From Rhodobacteraceae bacterium UBA2553 (GTDB taxonomy: Bacteria > Pseudomonadota > Alphaproteobacteria > Rhodobacterales > Rhodobacteraceae), in NCBI GenBank assembly GCA_002340515.1, contig DDMF01000166.1:1-17157 (forward strand): a stretch of DNA of 17,157 nucleotides, in the 5' to 3' direction. Position 1 is the stretch's first letter. Each line of letters begins with the position of its first letter. Positions 7,420-14,063 of the stretch are shown here, piece after piece. Under the pieces are notes generated by a model. The model made no database searches, was not told where the DNA came from, and was given only the letters and a program-made list of their open reading frames with translations. The translations under genes and the position numbers were made by a program.

Positions 7420-7838
7420 CTGTGATTGTCGTTGATACCGGCTTTGCGGCCGACACTTGGGACCATGGGTTTGCGGCGCGCGACGAGCGTGCCGCAAATG
7501 ACACCCGTGGGTTGGATCTGACCTCAGATACCGACCCTGCTGATTTGGGCAACCTGATGTTGGGCGTGGAGGCGATCCGCATTGATTTCCCGTCTTTTGC
7601 CGATGGGCGTGGGTTTACGCTTGCGCGGCATTTACGCAACCTTGGCTATCAGGGGCGCCTGCGCGCCGCGGGCCATGTGATTTCGGATCAATACGCGATG
7701 GCGCGCCGTTCGGGTTTTGACGAGGTTGAAATCTCGGACGCCTTGGCCGCACGCCAACCGGAAGAGGATTGGGTGTACCGCGCGGATTGGCGTGCCTATG
7801 ACTATCGGTCGCGGCTTTCCGGGCCTGCTCGGGCCTAG
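7416..7838 (+). CDS. DUF934 family protein, sulfur assimilation operon
   Basis: 140 residues, starting in the ATGA overlap with cysH. The family signature is the block IDFPSFADGRGFTLARHLR followed by GYQGRLRAAGHVISDQ. There is no signal peptide, membrane segment or cysteine pair, so it is a soluble cytoplasmic protein without an obvious cofactor site. DUF934 proteins occur beside cysI/cysH in many proteobacteria and have no agreed function; electron delivery to, or maturation of, sulfite reductase is the usual suspicion. The tight coupling here supports a role in the same step. It is the last gene of the four-gene overlapped unit, and a 65-bp gap separates it from fpr. Confidence 0.9.
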   Translation: MTVIVVDTGFAADTWDHGFAARDERAANDTRGLDLTSDTDPADLGNLMLGVEAIRIDFPSFADGRGFTLARHLRNLGYQGRLRAAGHVISDQYAMARRSGFDEVEISDALAARQPEEDWVYRADWRAYDYRSRLSGPARA

Positions 7839-7860
7839 ACCCCCCTTCGCTCACCACCTA

Positions 7861-7866
7861 TATAAC
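7861..7866 (+). promoter_or_regulatory. possible -10 element upstream of fpr
   Basis: TATAAC at 7861-7866, within an AT-rich CTATATAAC stretch, lies in the 65-bp gap between the DUF934 gene and fpr. No good -35 is seen 16-18 bp upstream, so fpr may have its own weak or activator-dependent promoter in addition to read-through. Confidence 0.3.
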
Positions 7867-7877
7867 AACATGAAAGG

Positions 7878-7895
7878 CCGGGGTTTTCGCCCCGG
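7878..7895. promoter_or_regulatory. GC hairpin just upstream of the fpr start
   Basis: CCGGGG (7878-7883) and CCCCGG (7890-7895) form a 6-bp all-GC stem around TTTTCG, ending 8 bp before the fpr ATG. No T-run follows, so it is not a standard terminator. In the mRNA it would sit where the ribosome binds, and no Shine-Dalgarno sequence is visible between it and the ATG. Confidence 0.5.
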
Positions 7896-7903
7896 TATAG
7901 CTC

Positions 7904-8758
7904 ATGAATGAAGTGACATCTGTTATGGACGCCCAAACCAAAGTAAAAGCCGTACCCACCCTGCCGGACGCACAGACCGTGACCGAGGTGAAGCATTACA
8001 CCGACCGCCTGTTCAGCTTTCGCTGTACGCGCCCCGCATCCTTGCGGTTCCGGTCTGGTGAATTTGTGATGATCGGCCTGATGGGCGACCCTGATCCCAA
8101 AACCGGCAAGCAAAAACCGCTGTTGCGTGCCTATTCCATTGCCTCGCCCAGCTGGGATGAAGAGATGGAGTTTTACTCGATCAAGGTGCAAGACGGCCCG
8201 CTGACGTCGAAGTTGCAGCACATCAAAGTGGGCGACGAGGTGATCCTGCGCCCGAAACCCGTGGGCACATTGGTGCATGACGCGCTGATCCCCGGCAAAC
8301 GCATCTGGTTCTTTGCCACCGGCACCGGGTTTGCGCCTTTTGCATCCCTTCTGCGTGAACCGCAGACCTATGAAGATTACGACGAGGTGATCATCACCCA
8401 CACTTGCCGCGAAGTGGGCGAGCTGACTTACGGGCGTGATCTGATTGAGGGTTTGAAACACGACGAGCTTCTGAACGAAGTGATCGGCGAAGGGTTCTGG
8501 AAAAAGATCAAATACTACCCAACAACGACCCGCGAAGAGAGCCCAAAGATGGGTCGGATCACCGATTTAATGCGGTCTGGCGAGGCGTTCAAAGATCTGG
8601 ATGTGGCCCCGCTGAACCCCGATACGGATCGGGCGATGATTTGCGGCAATCTGGCCTTTAACCTTGAGCTGAAAGAGATGTTTGAGGAATACGGGTTGGA
8701 AGAAGGTGCCAATTCCAAACCTGCGCAATATGTGGTTGAGAAAGCGTTCTTGGATTAA
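7904..8758 (+). CDS. fpr: ferredoxin/flavodoxin-NADP reductase
   Basis: 284 residues from ATG 7904; a second ATG at 7925 would give 277, close to Rhodobacter Fpr. Neither has a good ribosome site, so the start is uncertain. FAD is bound by R75-A-Y-S78 (LRAYSIASP). The NADP-binding region has G140-T-G142 (FATGTGFAPFASLLREP) and the later block MICGNLAFNLELKEMFEEYGLEEG. The C-terminus PAQYVVEKAFLD is the bacterial Fpr type with a tail after the usual aromatic residue. The enzyme moves electrons between NADPH and ferredoxin or flavodoxin. Its place after the sulfite and APS reductase genes suggests it supplies CysI. It could also support oxidative-stress responses or the P450, as elsewhere; that is inference. 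Confidence 0.93.
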   Translation: MNEVTSVMDAQTKVKAVPTLPDAQTVTEVKHYTDRLFSFRCTRPASLRFRSGEFVMIGLMGDPDPKTGKQKPLLRAYSIASPSWDEEMEFYSIKVQDGPLTSKLQHIKVGDEVILRPKPVGTLVHDALIPGKRIWFFATGTGFAPFASLLREPQTYEDYDEVIITHTCREVGELTYGRDLIEGLKHDELLNEVIGEGFWKKIKYYPTTTREESPKMGRITDLMRSGEAFKDLDVAPLNPDTDRAMICGNLAFNLELKEMFEEYGLEEGANSKPAQYVVEKAFLD

Positions 8759-8781
8759 GGTTGAAAGCATCGCTTTCAACC
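8759..8781. terminator. hairpin abutting the fpr stop codon
   Basis: GGTTGAAAGC (8759-8768) and GCTTTCAACC (8772-8781) form a perfect 10-bp stem with a 3-nt loop, beginning at the base after the TAA. No T-run follows. It probably acts as a 3'-end stabiliser or assists the terminator 100 bp downstream. Confidence 0.5.
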
Positions 8782-8870
8782 AACAGGTGACAGGTGTTTT
8801 CTGAAGAAAAATGCCGAGAACCGCCAAAGTCGAAAACCACACTTTCAACCTACCAAAGACACGAAACCCC

Positions 8871-8899
8871 AAAAGGAAGGCCCCGCGCCTTCCTTTTTT
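8871..8899 (+). terminator. rho-independent terminator of the sulfur/fpr unit
   Basis: AAAAGGAAGG (8871-8880) pairs with CCTTCCTTTT (8888-8897) around a 7-nt GC loop, and the T-run continues to 8899. This is the clearest intrinsic terminator in the window and closes the fpr transcription unit. Confidence 0.85.
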
Positions 8900-8990
8900 G
8901 TAGCTGATTATCTGCTCTGAGCCCATAGCAGAGGTGTTGAATTTTGCTGCCCGCGCTCCCTGAGGCTTTAGGTAATGTTGGGCGCCAGAT

Positions 8991-10043
8991 ATGCCACGGT
9001 TTTTCGTGTTTTTTCTGTATTTTGTGGCAATATTCTTGCAGGCGGGCGCGTATGGCTTGACTTTCATGCTGCCGCGATTGTTCGAAAGCTTTGGAGCAAA
9101 CGAAAAAGTTGTCGGGGCGATGCTCATAATGACAGCACTCTCCACTTTGGTAACGGTCTATTTTTCAGGGCATTTGTCTGATCTTTTTGGGCGGCTACGC
9201 ACTTTGAGCGTGGCGTGCATTGCCATTTCGGTATCCCTCTTTCTGTATGGTTTCGTTGATACTGTCGGGGCCGGGTTGGTGATCGCCAGTCTTTTGCTGG
9301 GTTTCGGCTGGGGATTGACCTATTCGCTTGGTCCAATTGTTCTGACCCGGCTTGTCCGTGCGGATGAGAGAGTTCGGTTTTTACACTACTTTCAGTATTT
9401 GTGATGGCGGGTTTCGGACTCTCCCCCGTGCTCGCTTCGGTTCTTGAGGGGGCGGGTTATTCGTGCGCGGTGCTTTCCACGTCACGGCCACGTTGTGCGT
9501 TGTAAGTGCGGTTCTGTTTCTTGTGCTGGACGGGCCGATCAAGGCCCATGCGATCCACCCGCGTGCCGAAGCACCATCGCGGATCACCATTTCAGCGCTG
9601 TCCGGTGTTTTGAAATCACGCGCACTTTTACCGATCATCATGGTCAGTCTCGGCGCAAGCATCGTTGCTAGCTTGAACAACTTCCAGACCGTGTTTGCCG
9701 GCGCACGCGGCTTGGATTATGTCAATCTCTTTCTAACATATACGATAACCGTGGTGGTCTTCAGATTGGTGCTTGCCCGCTTCATGGGGGGAAAACCCCT
9801 ATCTCACAATCGCATTTCTTCAATATATCATGGGTTTGAGCATCGTTATCTTTATGTTCAGTGGCGCGAGCCTGCCTCTTTATCTAATCGTCGCTGTCCT
9901 TTTCGGCATTGGCTACGGTGTGTCGTACCCGATCCTTGTTGCCATGGCTGCGAATGACGCCAGAGACGACCTGGGTGCGCAGACCCTGCAGGTATTCGCT
10001 CTCACCTATTTTGTCGGGATATTCGGATTTCCGCTGATCGCAG
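8991..10043 (+). pseudogene. broken MFS transporter gene (three frameshifts, 3' end lost)
   Basis: Reading across frames gives one MFS transporter. 8991-9392 encodes the N-terminal membrane segments with the motif A-like loop GHLSDLFGRLRTL. Then a one-base loss in a T-run (9390-9392) moves to a second frame (VFVMAGFGLSPVLASVLEG). Another shift near 9455-9465 leads to AFHVTATLCVVSAVLFLVLDG. A third shift in the G/A/C runs near 9785-9798 leads to NPYLTIAFLQYIMGLSIV and LFGIGYGVSYPILVAMAANDARDDLGAQTLQ. Similarity of sense stops near 10043 in FGFPLIAG, before the last membrane segments. The protein cannot be made whole. The shifts at homopolymers could be sequencing errors, but the missing 3' end and the adjacent remnant favour real decay. 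Original substrate unknown. Confidence 0.8.
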
Positions 10044-10240
10044 GCTGCATTCCGTGCTGCCGGCACGCTCAACGAAACCGATGGTGCGGTGAGAAGCGGG
10101 TTCTGACTTGCCGATGTTGAGACTGTCGATCAAGCGTGGGCATTGGTGAAGGCCGATCCGTTCTGGCCCACCGGTTTGCGAGATGCCGTTGAGATCAAGC
10201 AATGGGCGCAGGTCTTTGCAGACGGGCAGGCGCTTGACTG
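10044..10240 (+). pseudogene. YciI-family protein remnant with internal stop
   Basis: One frame from 10044 reads AAFRAAGTLNETDGAVRSGF, then TGA at 10104-10106. It continues in the same frame as LADVETVDQAWALVKADPF and WPTGLRDAVEIKQWAQVFADG, ending at TGA 10238-10240. The late block (A-DPF---GL---VEI--W) is the C-terminal half of YciI-like proteins, small cytoplasmic enzymes or binding proteins with a ferredoxin-like fold. The N-terminal half and start codon are missing; at about 10040-10044 the sequence changes directly from MFS-like to YciI-like. A deletion joining two genes, followed by a nonsense mutation, explains this. The YciI assignment is from motif memory. Confidence 0.55.
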
Positions 10241-10354
10241 ACCCGGTCATGCTCGCGGGCTTGACGGGGCTGGAACGGGTATTCTGCGGCAGCATGGCAT
10301 TTTTGGCGGGCTACGACCGCGGGTTTGCAGGCTTTGGTTTTTCCGCACATGTCC
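10241..10354. other. short stretch with no recognised gene
   Basis: Between the YciI remnant and the end of the minus-strand HxlR gene I see no supported gene. A 39-codon frame starts at 10249 (MLAGLTGLERVFCG...) and ends inside the HxlR 3' end; it has no ribosome site and resembles nothing I know. No hairpin terminator is evident. Confidence 0.4.
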
Positions 10355-10897
10355 CTAACCAAACCTGATTTCAGGCGCAGTTATCCTACATATCTCGCTC
10401 CCGGTGTTCACGGCTTGATATATTGATCTCGGTGGGCGGGCGGCTTCGTCAACGCTGCGGCATACCCAGTTTCTGACTTCCATTGATTTCAACGACTGCG
10501 ACAATGCACGATCTGTAATTGTCTGAAGGTTTCGTTTGATTTCATTGAAGTGGCTTGGCGCGTGAAGCGATGTGAGCACCGGCAGGGTCCATGACCGGCG
10601 CAGCAGGTCCTGATCTTCATCACCCGCAACATTCTGAATTTTGTTGGCGATTGCCGCGACGGTCTTTCCGCGTGGCGTAAGCCGAAACTCGGGGCGCAGG
10701 GGGTGACCGTGACCCGGATTTCGTTCCAGCAACCCTATCGCAATCAGATGATCCAGGCTCTGCGCGAAGGCGGTCCTGCTCGCTCCGGTCGCGGCCAGCA
10801 AGGGTGCCTGCCGACCGGCCACCCCTTCGTGCAGGTTCGACAATATGGGCAACGCCCAAGCCCTTGATGTGATGTTGACAAATAATGCAATGTCCAT
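10355..10897 (-). CDS. HxlR-type regulator with two winged-helix halves
   Basis: 180 residues, longer than the usual 100-130 of HxlR proteins. The C-terminal half (about residues 98-172) is a typical HxlR winged helix: RSWTLPVLTSLHAPSHFNEI, RALSQSLKSMEVRNWVCRSV and SIYQAVNTGSEI. The N-terminal half (about 8-80) repeats the same order: ITSRAWALPILSNLHEG, SRTAFAQSLDHLIAIGLLER and EFRLTPRGKTV. It therefore looks like a tandem duplication in one chain, a pseudo-dimer. HxlR regulators often sense aldehydes, quinones or other electrophiles, sometimes through cysteines; this protein has cysteines only near its C-terminus. It is divergent from the VOC gene with 39 bp between, so those genes are the likely target. 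Family confidence is good; the duplication is my reading. Confidence 0.8.
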   Translation of the reverse strand: MDIALFVNITSRAWALPILSNLHEGVAGRQAPLLAATGASRTAFAQSLDHLIAIGLLERNPGHGHPLRPEFRLTPRGKTVAAIANKIQNVAGDEDQDLLRRSWTLPVLTSLHAPSHFNEIKRNLQTITDRALSQSLKSMEVRNWVCRSVDEAARPPRSIYQAVNTGSEICRITAPEIRFG

Positions 10898-10902
10898 AAA
10901 GT
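10875..10902 (+). promoter_or_regulatory. candidate promoter of the VOC genes
   Basis: TTGACA (10875-10880) and TAAAGT (10897-10902) have a 16-bp spacer and would start transcription about 25-30 bp before the VOC ATG. The -35 lies inside the first codons of the divergent HxlR gene, so a regulator bound in the short gap could control both directions. Confidence 0.45.
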
Positions 10903-10936
10903 ATAGTTAGTATATTTAGAATCATAAGGGAAGACC

Positions 10937-11317
10937 ATGTCGCTCATTTCATTGGACAACACAATCAACATCGCACTGTCTGTCAAAGACCGGCACGCAA
11001 GCGCGGCATGGTACGAAAGCATGCTGGGGTTCGAGACGATCTACCATGCAGACGACGCCGGATGGTCGGAGCTTCAGACAAAGACTGTTGGAGTGACAAT
11101 TGGTCTGGGTGAGCACACCAAACCGGTTCCCGGAAATTGTGTGCCAGTTTTTGGTATCGCCGATCTGGATGCCGCACGGCAGTTGCTAGAACAGGCCAAA
11201 GTCAGATTTGACGGCGAAACCGATGTGGTCGAAGGCATGGTCAAGACAGCGACGTTCTATGACCCTGACGGCAACGCATTGATGCTTGCCCAAGACCTGA
11301 CCGGGGGGGCGGAATGA
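10937..11317 (+). CDS. VOC (glyoxalase/bleomycin-resistance fold) protein, cytoplasmic
   Basis: 126 residues, one VOC module of two beta-alpha-beta-beta-beta units: NTINIALSVKDRHASAAWYESMLGF at the start and VKTATFYDPDGNALMLAQD near the end. AAGGGAAGACC places a good ribosome site before ATG 10937. There is no signal peptide. The fold serves glyoxalases, dioxygenases and drug-binding proteins; the metal ligands are not clear enough here to choose. It is divergent from the HxlR regulator and overlaps the next gene, a second VOC protein, by ATGA, so the two are probably made together and may pair. A role in handling a reactive small molecule is inferred from fold and regulator type. Confidence 0.88.
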   Translation: MSLISLDNTINIALSVKDRHASAAWYESMLGFETIYHADDAGWSELQTKTVGVTIGLGEHTKPVPGNCVPVFGIADLDAARQLLEQAKVRFDGETDVVEGMVKTATFYDPDGNALMLAQDLTGGAE

Positions 11318-11724
11318 TGCGCTGGTTGGCCAGAGCCTCCGCTGCATGTCTCCTCACGGCGGGCATGGCCACTGCCGAACCCTTTCAGGAAGTGACAATC
11401 GGCGTGCCGGTATCGTCAATCTCCGAAGCGGAAGTATGGTATCTCAACCTGCTCGGCACCGACGTCGAAATTCTGAGACCCTTTCCCGGCGTTGTGGAGT
11501 TCAAGGTCGCGCCGGGAGTCTGGTTTCAGATATTTGAGGCGGATGATCAGCAGGCTTCGGAGGCGATCGTTCGTTTCCTCGTCGATGATATGGACACTAC
11601 TCAACGCCAAAGCGCCCAAGCAGGCATCGCGACAGGTGAAGCAATTCAGATTCCAAATGTGGTCACGTTTTCAGAGTTTGTTGATCCTGATGGAAATGCC
11701 CTAGGGTTCTATGATCTGCCATAG
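11314..11724 (+). CDS. VOC-fold protein with N-terminal signal peptide (predicted periplasmic)
   Basis: 136 residues. The N-terminus has Arg at positions 3 and 7, a hydrophobic core (AACLLTAGM) and an Ala-Thr-Ala site before Glu22, a good Sec signal peptidase site; the cysteine at 12 is not in a lipobox. The mature part is a single VOC domain (FQEVTIGVPVSSISEAEVWYLNLLG at the start, VTFSEFVDPDGNALGFYDL at the end), similar in plan to the preceding gene. Export of a VOC protein is uncommon. It overlaps the first VOC gene by 4 bp (11314-11317). It may bind or transform the same ligand outside the inner membrane. The signal peptide is visible; the function is unknown. Confidence 0.85.
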   Translation: MMRWLARASAACLLTAGMATAEPFQEVTIGVPVSSISEAEVWYLNLLGTDVEILRPFPGVVEFKVAPGVWFQIFEADDQQASEAIVRFLVDDMDTTQRQSAQAGIATGEAIQIPNVVTFSEFVDPDGNALGFYDLP

Positions 11725-11735
11725 GTGACACGATC

Positions 11736-11767
11736 CCGGGCTCGCAAAGCTGTCTTGGCGAGCCCGG
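11736..11767. terminator. GC-rich hairpin downstream of the VOC genes
   Basis: CCGGGCTCGC (11736-11745) and GCGAGCCCGG (11758-11767) are exact complements with a 12-nt loop, starting 12 bp after the VOC stop. No T-run follows. It is a probable 3'-end hairpin between convergent units. Confidence 0.6.
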
Positions 11768-11780
11768 CGCAGCGCCCGTT

Positions 11781-11821
11781 CATCAGCGTTTTTGGATGAA
11801 CCTCATCCAAAAACGCTGATG
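11781..11821. terminator. perfect 19-bp hairpin overlapping the 3' end of the GlxA-type gene
   Basis: Arms 11781-11799 and 11803-11821 are exact complements around a 3-nt loop. The right arm is the last coding stretch and stop codon of the minus-strand regulator (ending ISVFG-stop), so the left arm is an inverted copy of that gene end. Neither side has a T-run. It is probably a bidirectional transcript end. Confidence 0.65.
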
Positions 11822-12765
11822 TATTCGCTGACACCAACACCGAACCTGCGCTGAAACGCCCGACGCATGCGCTGCAGGTCACCAAAACCACTGTCAACAG
11901 CGACCTGTTTCGAAGGCATGTTCTCGGCCAATAGGCCACGTGCATGATCTACCCGCACCCTTTCAACGAACTGAGCAGGTGCTTCCTTCAGGCTTCGCTT
12001 GAAATGGCGCGATAAGGTGCGCGCATTCATTCCAGCAGTATCTGCCATGGACTCCAGCGTCCAATCGAGATGCGGCTGGGTGACGATCTGTTCGATCAAT
12101 TTCGTCAGATTGTCGTCACGGGTGAACTGCCCCGCGAGGTGAATGGCATATTGGCTTTGACCGCCGGTACGACGCAGTTGAACGACCAGTTCACGCGCAA
12201 CCGCAAGCGCCGACGCCGCGCCGCAATCGCGGCGAATAATGTCGAGAGCCAGATCAATCCCGGTCGTGACGCCGGCTGATGTGAATAGCCTGCCATCCGA
12301 AATGCAGATGCGGTCAAGGTCCCAAAGCACCTTGCCGTACTTCTGTGTGTCCAGTGATCGCGACCAATGGGTCGTGGCTGCATGGCCGTCCAGAACGCCC
12401 GCCGCGGCCAGTACCAATGCTCCGGAACAGACAGAAATCAGGCGCGTTTTGCCTTCGGACTGCGCGCGTTGTTGGATGACTGTCCTTACGGCTTGGATCT
12501 TGATCAATTCATCAACACCCTGCCCACCAGGTATCAGCAGGTCGGCATTCGTTGAGCTGGTGTCCAGCGCCCCATCCGCAACCAGCGTCATTCCGCAACA
12601 AGTCTGCACAGGGCTTCCATCCAGAGAAACGTAACTCATGCGGTACTTTCGCCGCCCGTTAAGCCGTGCCGTTTTGAAGGCCTGAACCGGTCCAGAGACA
12701 TCCAGCATGTTCACGCCGTCAAACAGCAAGACGTCGATTGTACGAGATGTAATAGATGTGTCCAT
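11803..12765 (-). CDS. GlxA-type transcriptional regulator (DJ-1/PfpI domain plus AraC HTH)
   Basis: 320 residues, the normal family length. Residues about 8-195 form a class-I glutamine amidotransferase-like (DJ-1/PfpI) domain: IDVLLFDGVNMLDVSGPVQAF, LLIPGGQG, the nucleophile elbow ISVCSGALVLAAAGVLDG with C113, and ATTHW. Residues about 220-320 are an AraC-type double helix-turn-helix (WTLESMADTAGMNARTLSRH, then VDSGFGDLQRMRRAFQRRFG). In this family the first domain normally senses a ligand rather than acting as an amidase. The gene is divergent from an MFS transporter with 82 bp between and convergent with the VOC pair. Control of the transporter is the simplest inference. Inducer unknown. 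Confidence 0.93.
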   Translation of the reverse strand: MDTSITSRTIDVLLFDGVNMLDVSGPVQAFKTARLNGRRKYRMSYVSLDGSPVQTCCGMTLVADGALDTSSTNADLLIPGGQGVDELIKIQAVRTVIQQRAQSEGKTRLISVCSGALVLAAAGVLDGHAATTHWSRSLDTQKYGKVLWDLDRICISDGRLFTSAGVTTGIDLALDIIRRDCGAASALAVARELVVQLRRTGGQSQYAIHLAGQFTRDDNLTKLIEQIVTQPHLDWTLESMADTAGMNARTLSRHFKRSLKEAPAQFVERVRVDHARGLLAENMPSKQVAVDSGFGDLQRMRRAFQRRFGVGVSEYISVFG

Positions 12766-12778
12766 TTTTGACGCTCAT

Positions 12779-12825
12779 TTGACATTTTAGACAAACCACA
12801 TCGGCGCTAAAAGACAAGATGTCAA
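12779..12825. promoter_or_regulatory. inverted TTGACAT half-sites in the divergent GlxA/MFS gap
   Basis: TTGACAT (12779-12785) and ATGTCAA (12819-12825) are exact complements 33 bp apart. The related TAGACAA (12788-12794) and AAGACAA (12811-12817) lie between them. The arrangement resembles a two-site operator for an AraC-type regulator, but the half-sites also look like -35 boxes, so the assignment is tentative. Confidence 0.35.
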
Positions 12826-12847
12826 TCATTTTGCCTGGAAACCCCGA

Positions 12848-14059
12848 ATGTCAGTCGCCTCACTTGCCCGAAACCGAAACCTGATCAGCCTGCTCTTCGC
12901 GGATGCCATTTTGGCCTCATCAATGCCGATTCTGATCATTCTGGGCGGGCTTGCAGGGCTGATGCTTGCGCCGACGATGGCCCTCGCGACGTTTCCGGCA
13001 TCGCTCCAAACTCTGGCCTGGCTTTTTGCCGCGGCGCCTTTTTCGTTGTTGATGGGAAAACTTGGCCGCAGAGCGGGCTTCATCATAGGGGCAGTGCTGA
13101 CAATTGTCGGGGCCTTGGTTGGCACATGGGCGCTGATGTCAGGCAGCTTCTTCTTGCTGTGCGCGGCACATCTGGTTCTGGGGGCCGGCCTGACGTCGCA
13201 TCAATATTTCCGCTTTGCCGCCGCCGAGGTCGTCACCAAGGAATGGCGACCGGTCGCAATATCTTTGGTCCTGACGTCCGGGCTGATCGCAGCATTTGGT
13301 GGCCCCCAGATATTCATCATGACCAAAGACATTTTGGTACCTGTTCCGCTTGCAGGGGGCTACGCTGCGATTGCAGGGATTTCTCTCGTCGGAATTGTAC
13401 CCTTGCTTGCGCTGCGTATTCCGACCTCACCAACTCCGGTGCGCACGCCAGCAACTTCGAGATTTGCCTCGCTTGCGGTGTTGCGGCGCAGTTCTGTTCG
13501 CACAGCCGTGCTTATCGGTGCGATTTCTCAGGGGGTGATGATGTTCATGATGGTCCCCACCACGCTTGCCATGATCGGCTGCGGCTTTTCCGAGGGCGTG
13601 GCGGGCGATGTTATCCGCTGGCACGTGGTCGCGATGTTTGCGCCCAGTTTTTTCACCGGGTTCCTGATCAAACGTTTTGGCGCGACACCGGTTGTGACAG
13701 CTGGTTTGGCTTTGCTTGCACTGGCCGCGATATCGGGCGCAAGCGGGCTGTCGGCTGGCAACTTTTATGGTGCTTTGGCGTTACTCGGGGCTGGGTGGAA
13801 TTTCAGCTATATCGGCGCGACGGACATGCTGGCCGAGGCCGTGTCGGACGACGAAAAATCGGTCGTCCAAGGGGTCAACGACACACTGATCGCGTTGGTC
13901 TCGACGATCTGCGCCTTCGCATCCGGTGCCGTGATCGCGGGGCTGGGTTGGATCATCCTTTCTGCAATTACGCTGGTGTTCGTCGCGCTTTCCTTTGCTG
14001 TCCTGGTTCTGGACAGACGCGCAACAGCCCTTCCCTCCGCAAACTCGAACCAAGGATAA
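12848..14059 (+). CDS. MFS transporter
   Basis: 403 residues, nearly all hydrophobic and consistent with 12 membrane segments in the inner membrane. The loop between segments 2 and 3 carries a motif A variant, GKLGRRAGF (from residue 70), placing it in the major facilitator superfamily. A polar central loop (RIPTSPTPVRTPATSRFASL) separates the two six-helix halves. No substrate-specific motif is evident; drug or metabolite efflux is the common role of such stand-alone carriers. It is intact, unlike the broken MFS gene at 8991, and from the residues I can compare it is not an obvious copy of that gene. It is divergent from the GlxA-type regulator, which probably controls it, and 4 bp upstream of the DUF1272 gene. 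Confidence 0.9.
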   Translation: MSVASLARNRNLISLLFADAILASSMPILIILGGLAGLMLAPTMALATFPASLQTLAWLFAAAPFSLLMGKLGRRAGFIIGAVLTIVGALVGTWALMSGSFFLLCAAHLVLGAGLTSHQYFRFAAAEVVTKEWRPVAISLVLTSGLIAAFGGPQIFIMTKDILVPVPLAGGYAAIAGISLVGIVPLLALRIPTSPTPVRTPATSRFASLAVLRRSSVRTAVLIGAISQGVMMFMMVPTTLAMIGCGFSEGVAGDVIRWHVVAMFAPSFFTGFLIKRFGATPVVTAGLALLALAAISGASGLSAGNFYGALALLGAGWNFSYIGATDMLAEAVSDDEKSVVQGVNDTLIALVSTICAFASGAVIAGLGWIILSAITLVFVALSFAVLVLDRRATALPSANSNQG

Positions 14060-14063
14060 AGCG

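Noticed and set aside
8797..8810. TTTTCT-GA-AGAAAA inverted repeat after fpr
   Set aside because: Only 6 bp and AT-rich; likely chance in a non-coding gap that already has a clear terminator at 8871-8899.
10249..10368. 39-codon frame before the HxlR 3' end
   Set aside because: No ribosome site, no family resemblance, and it overlaps the end of the opposite gene.
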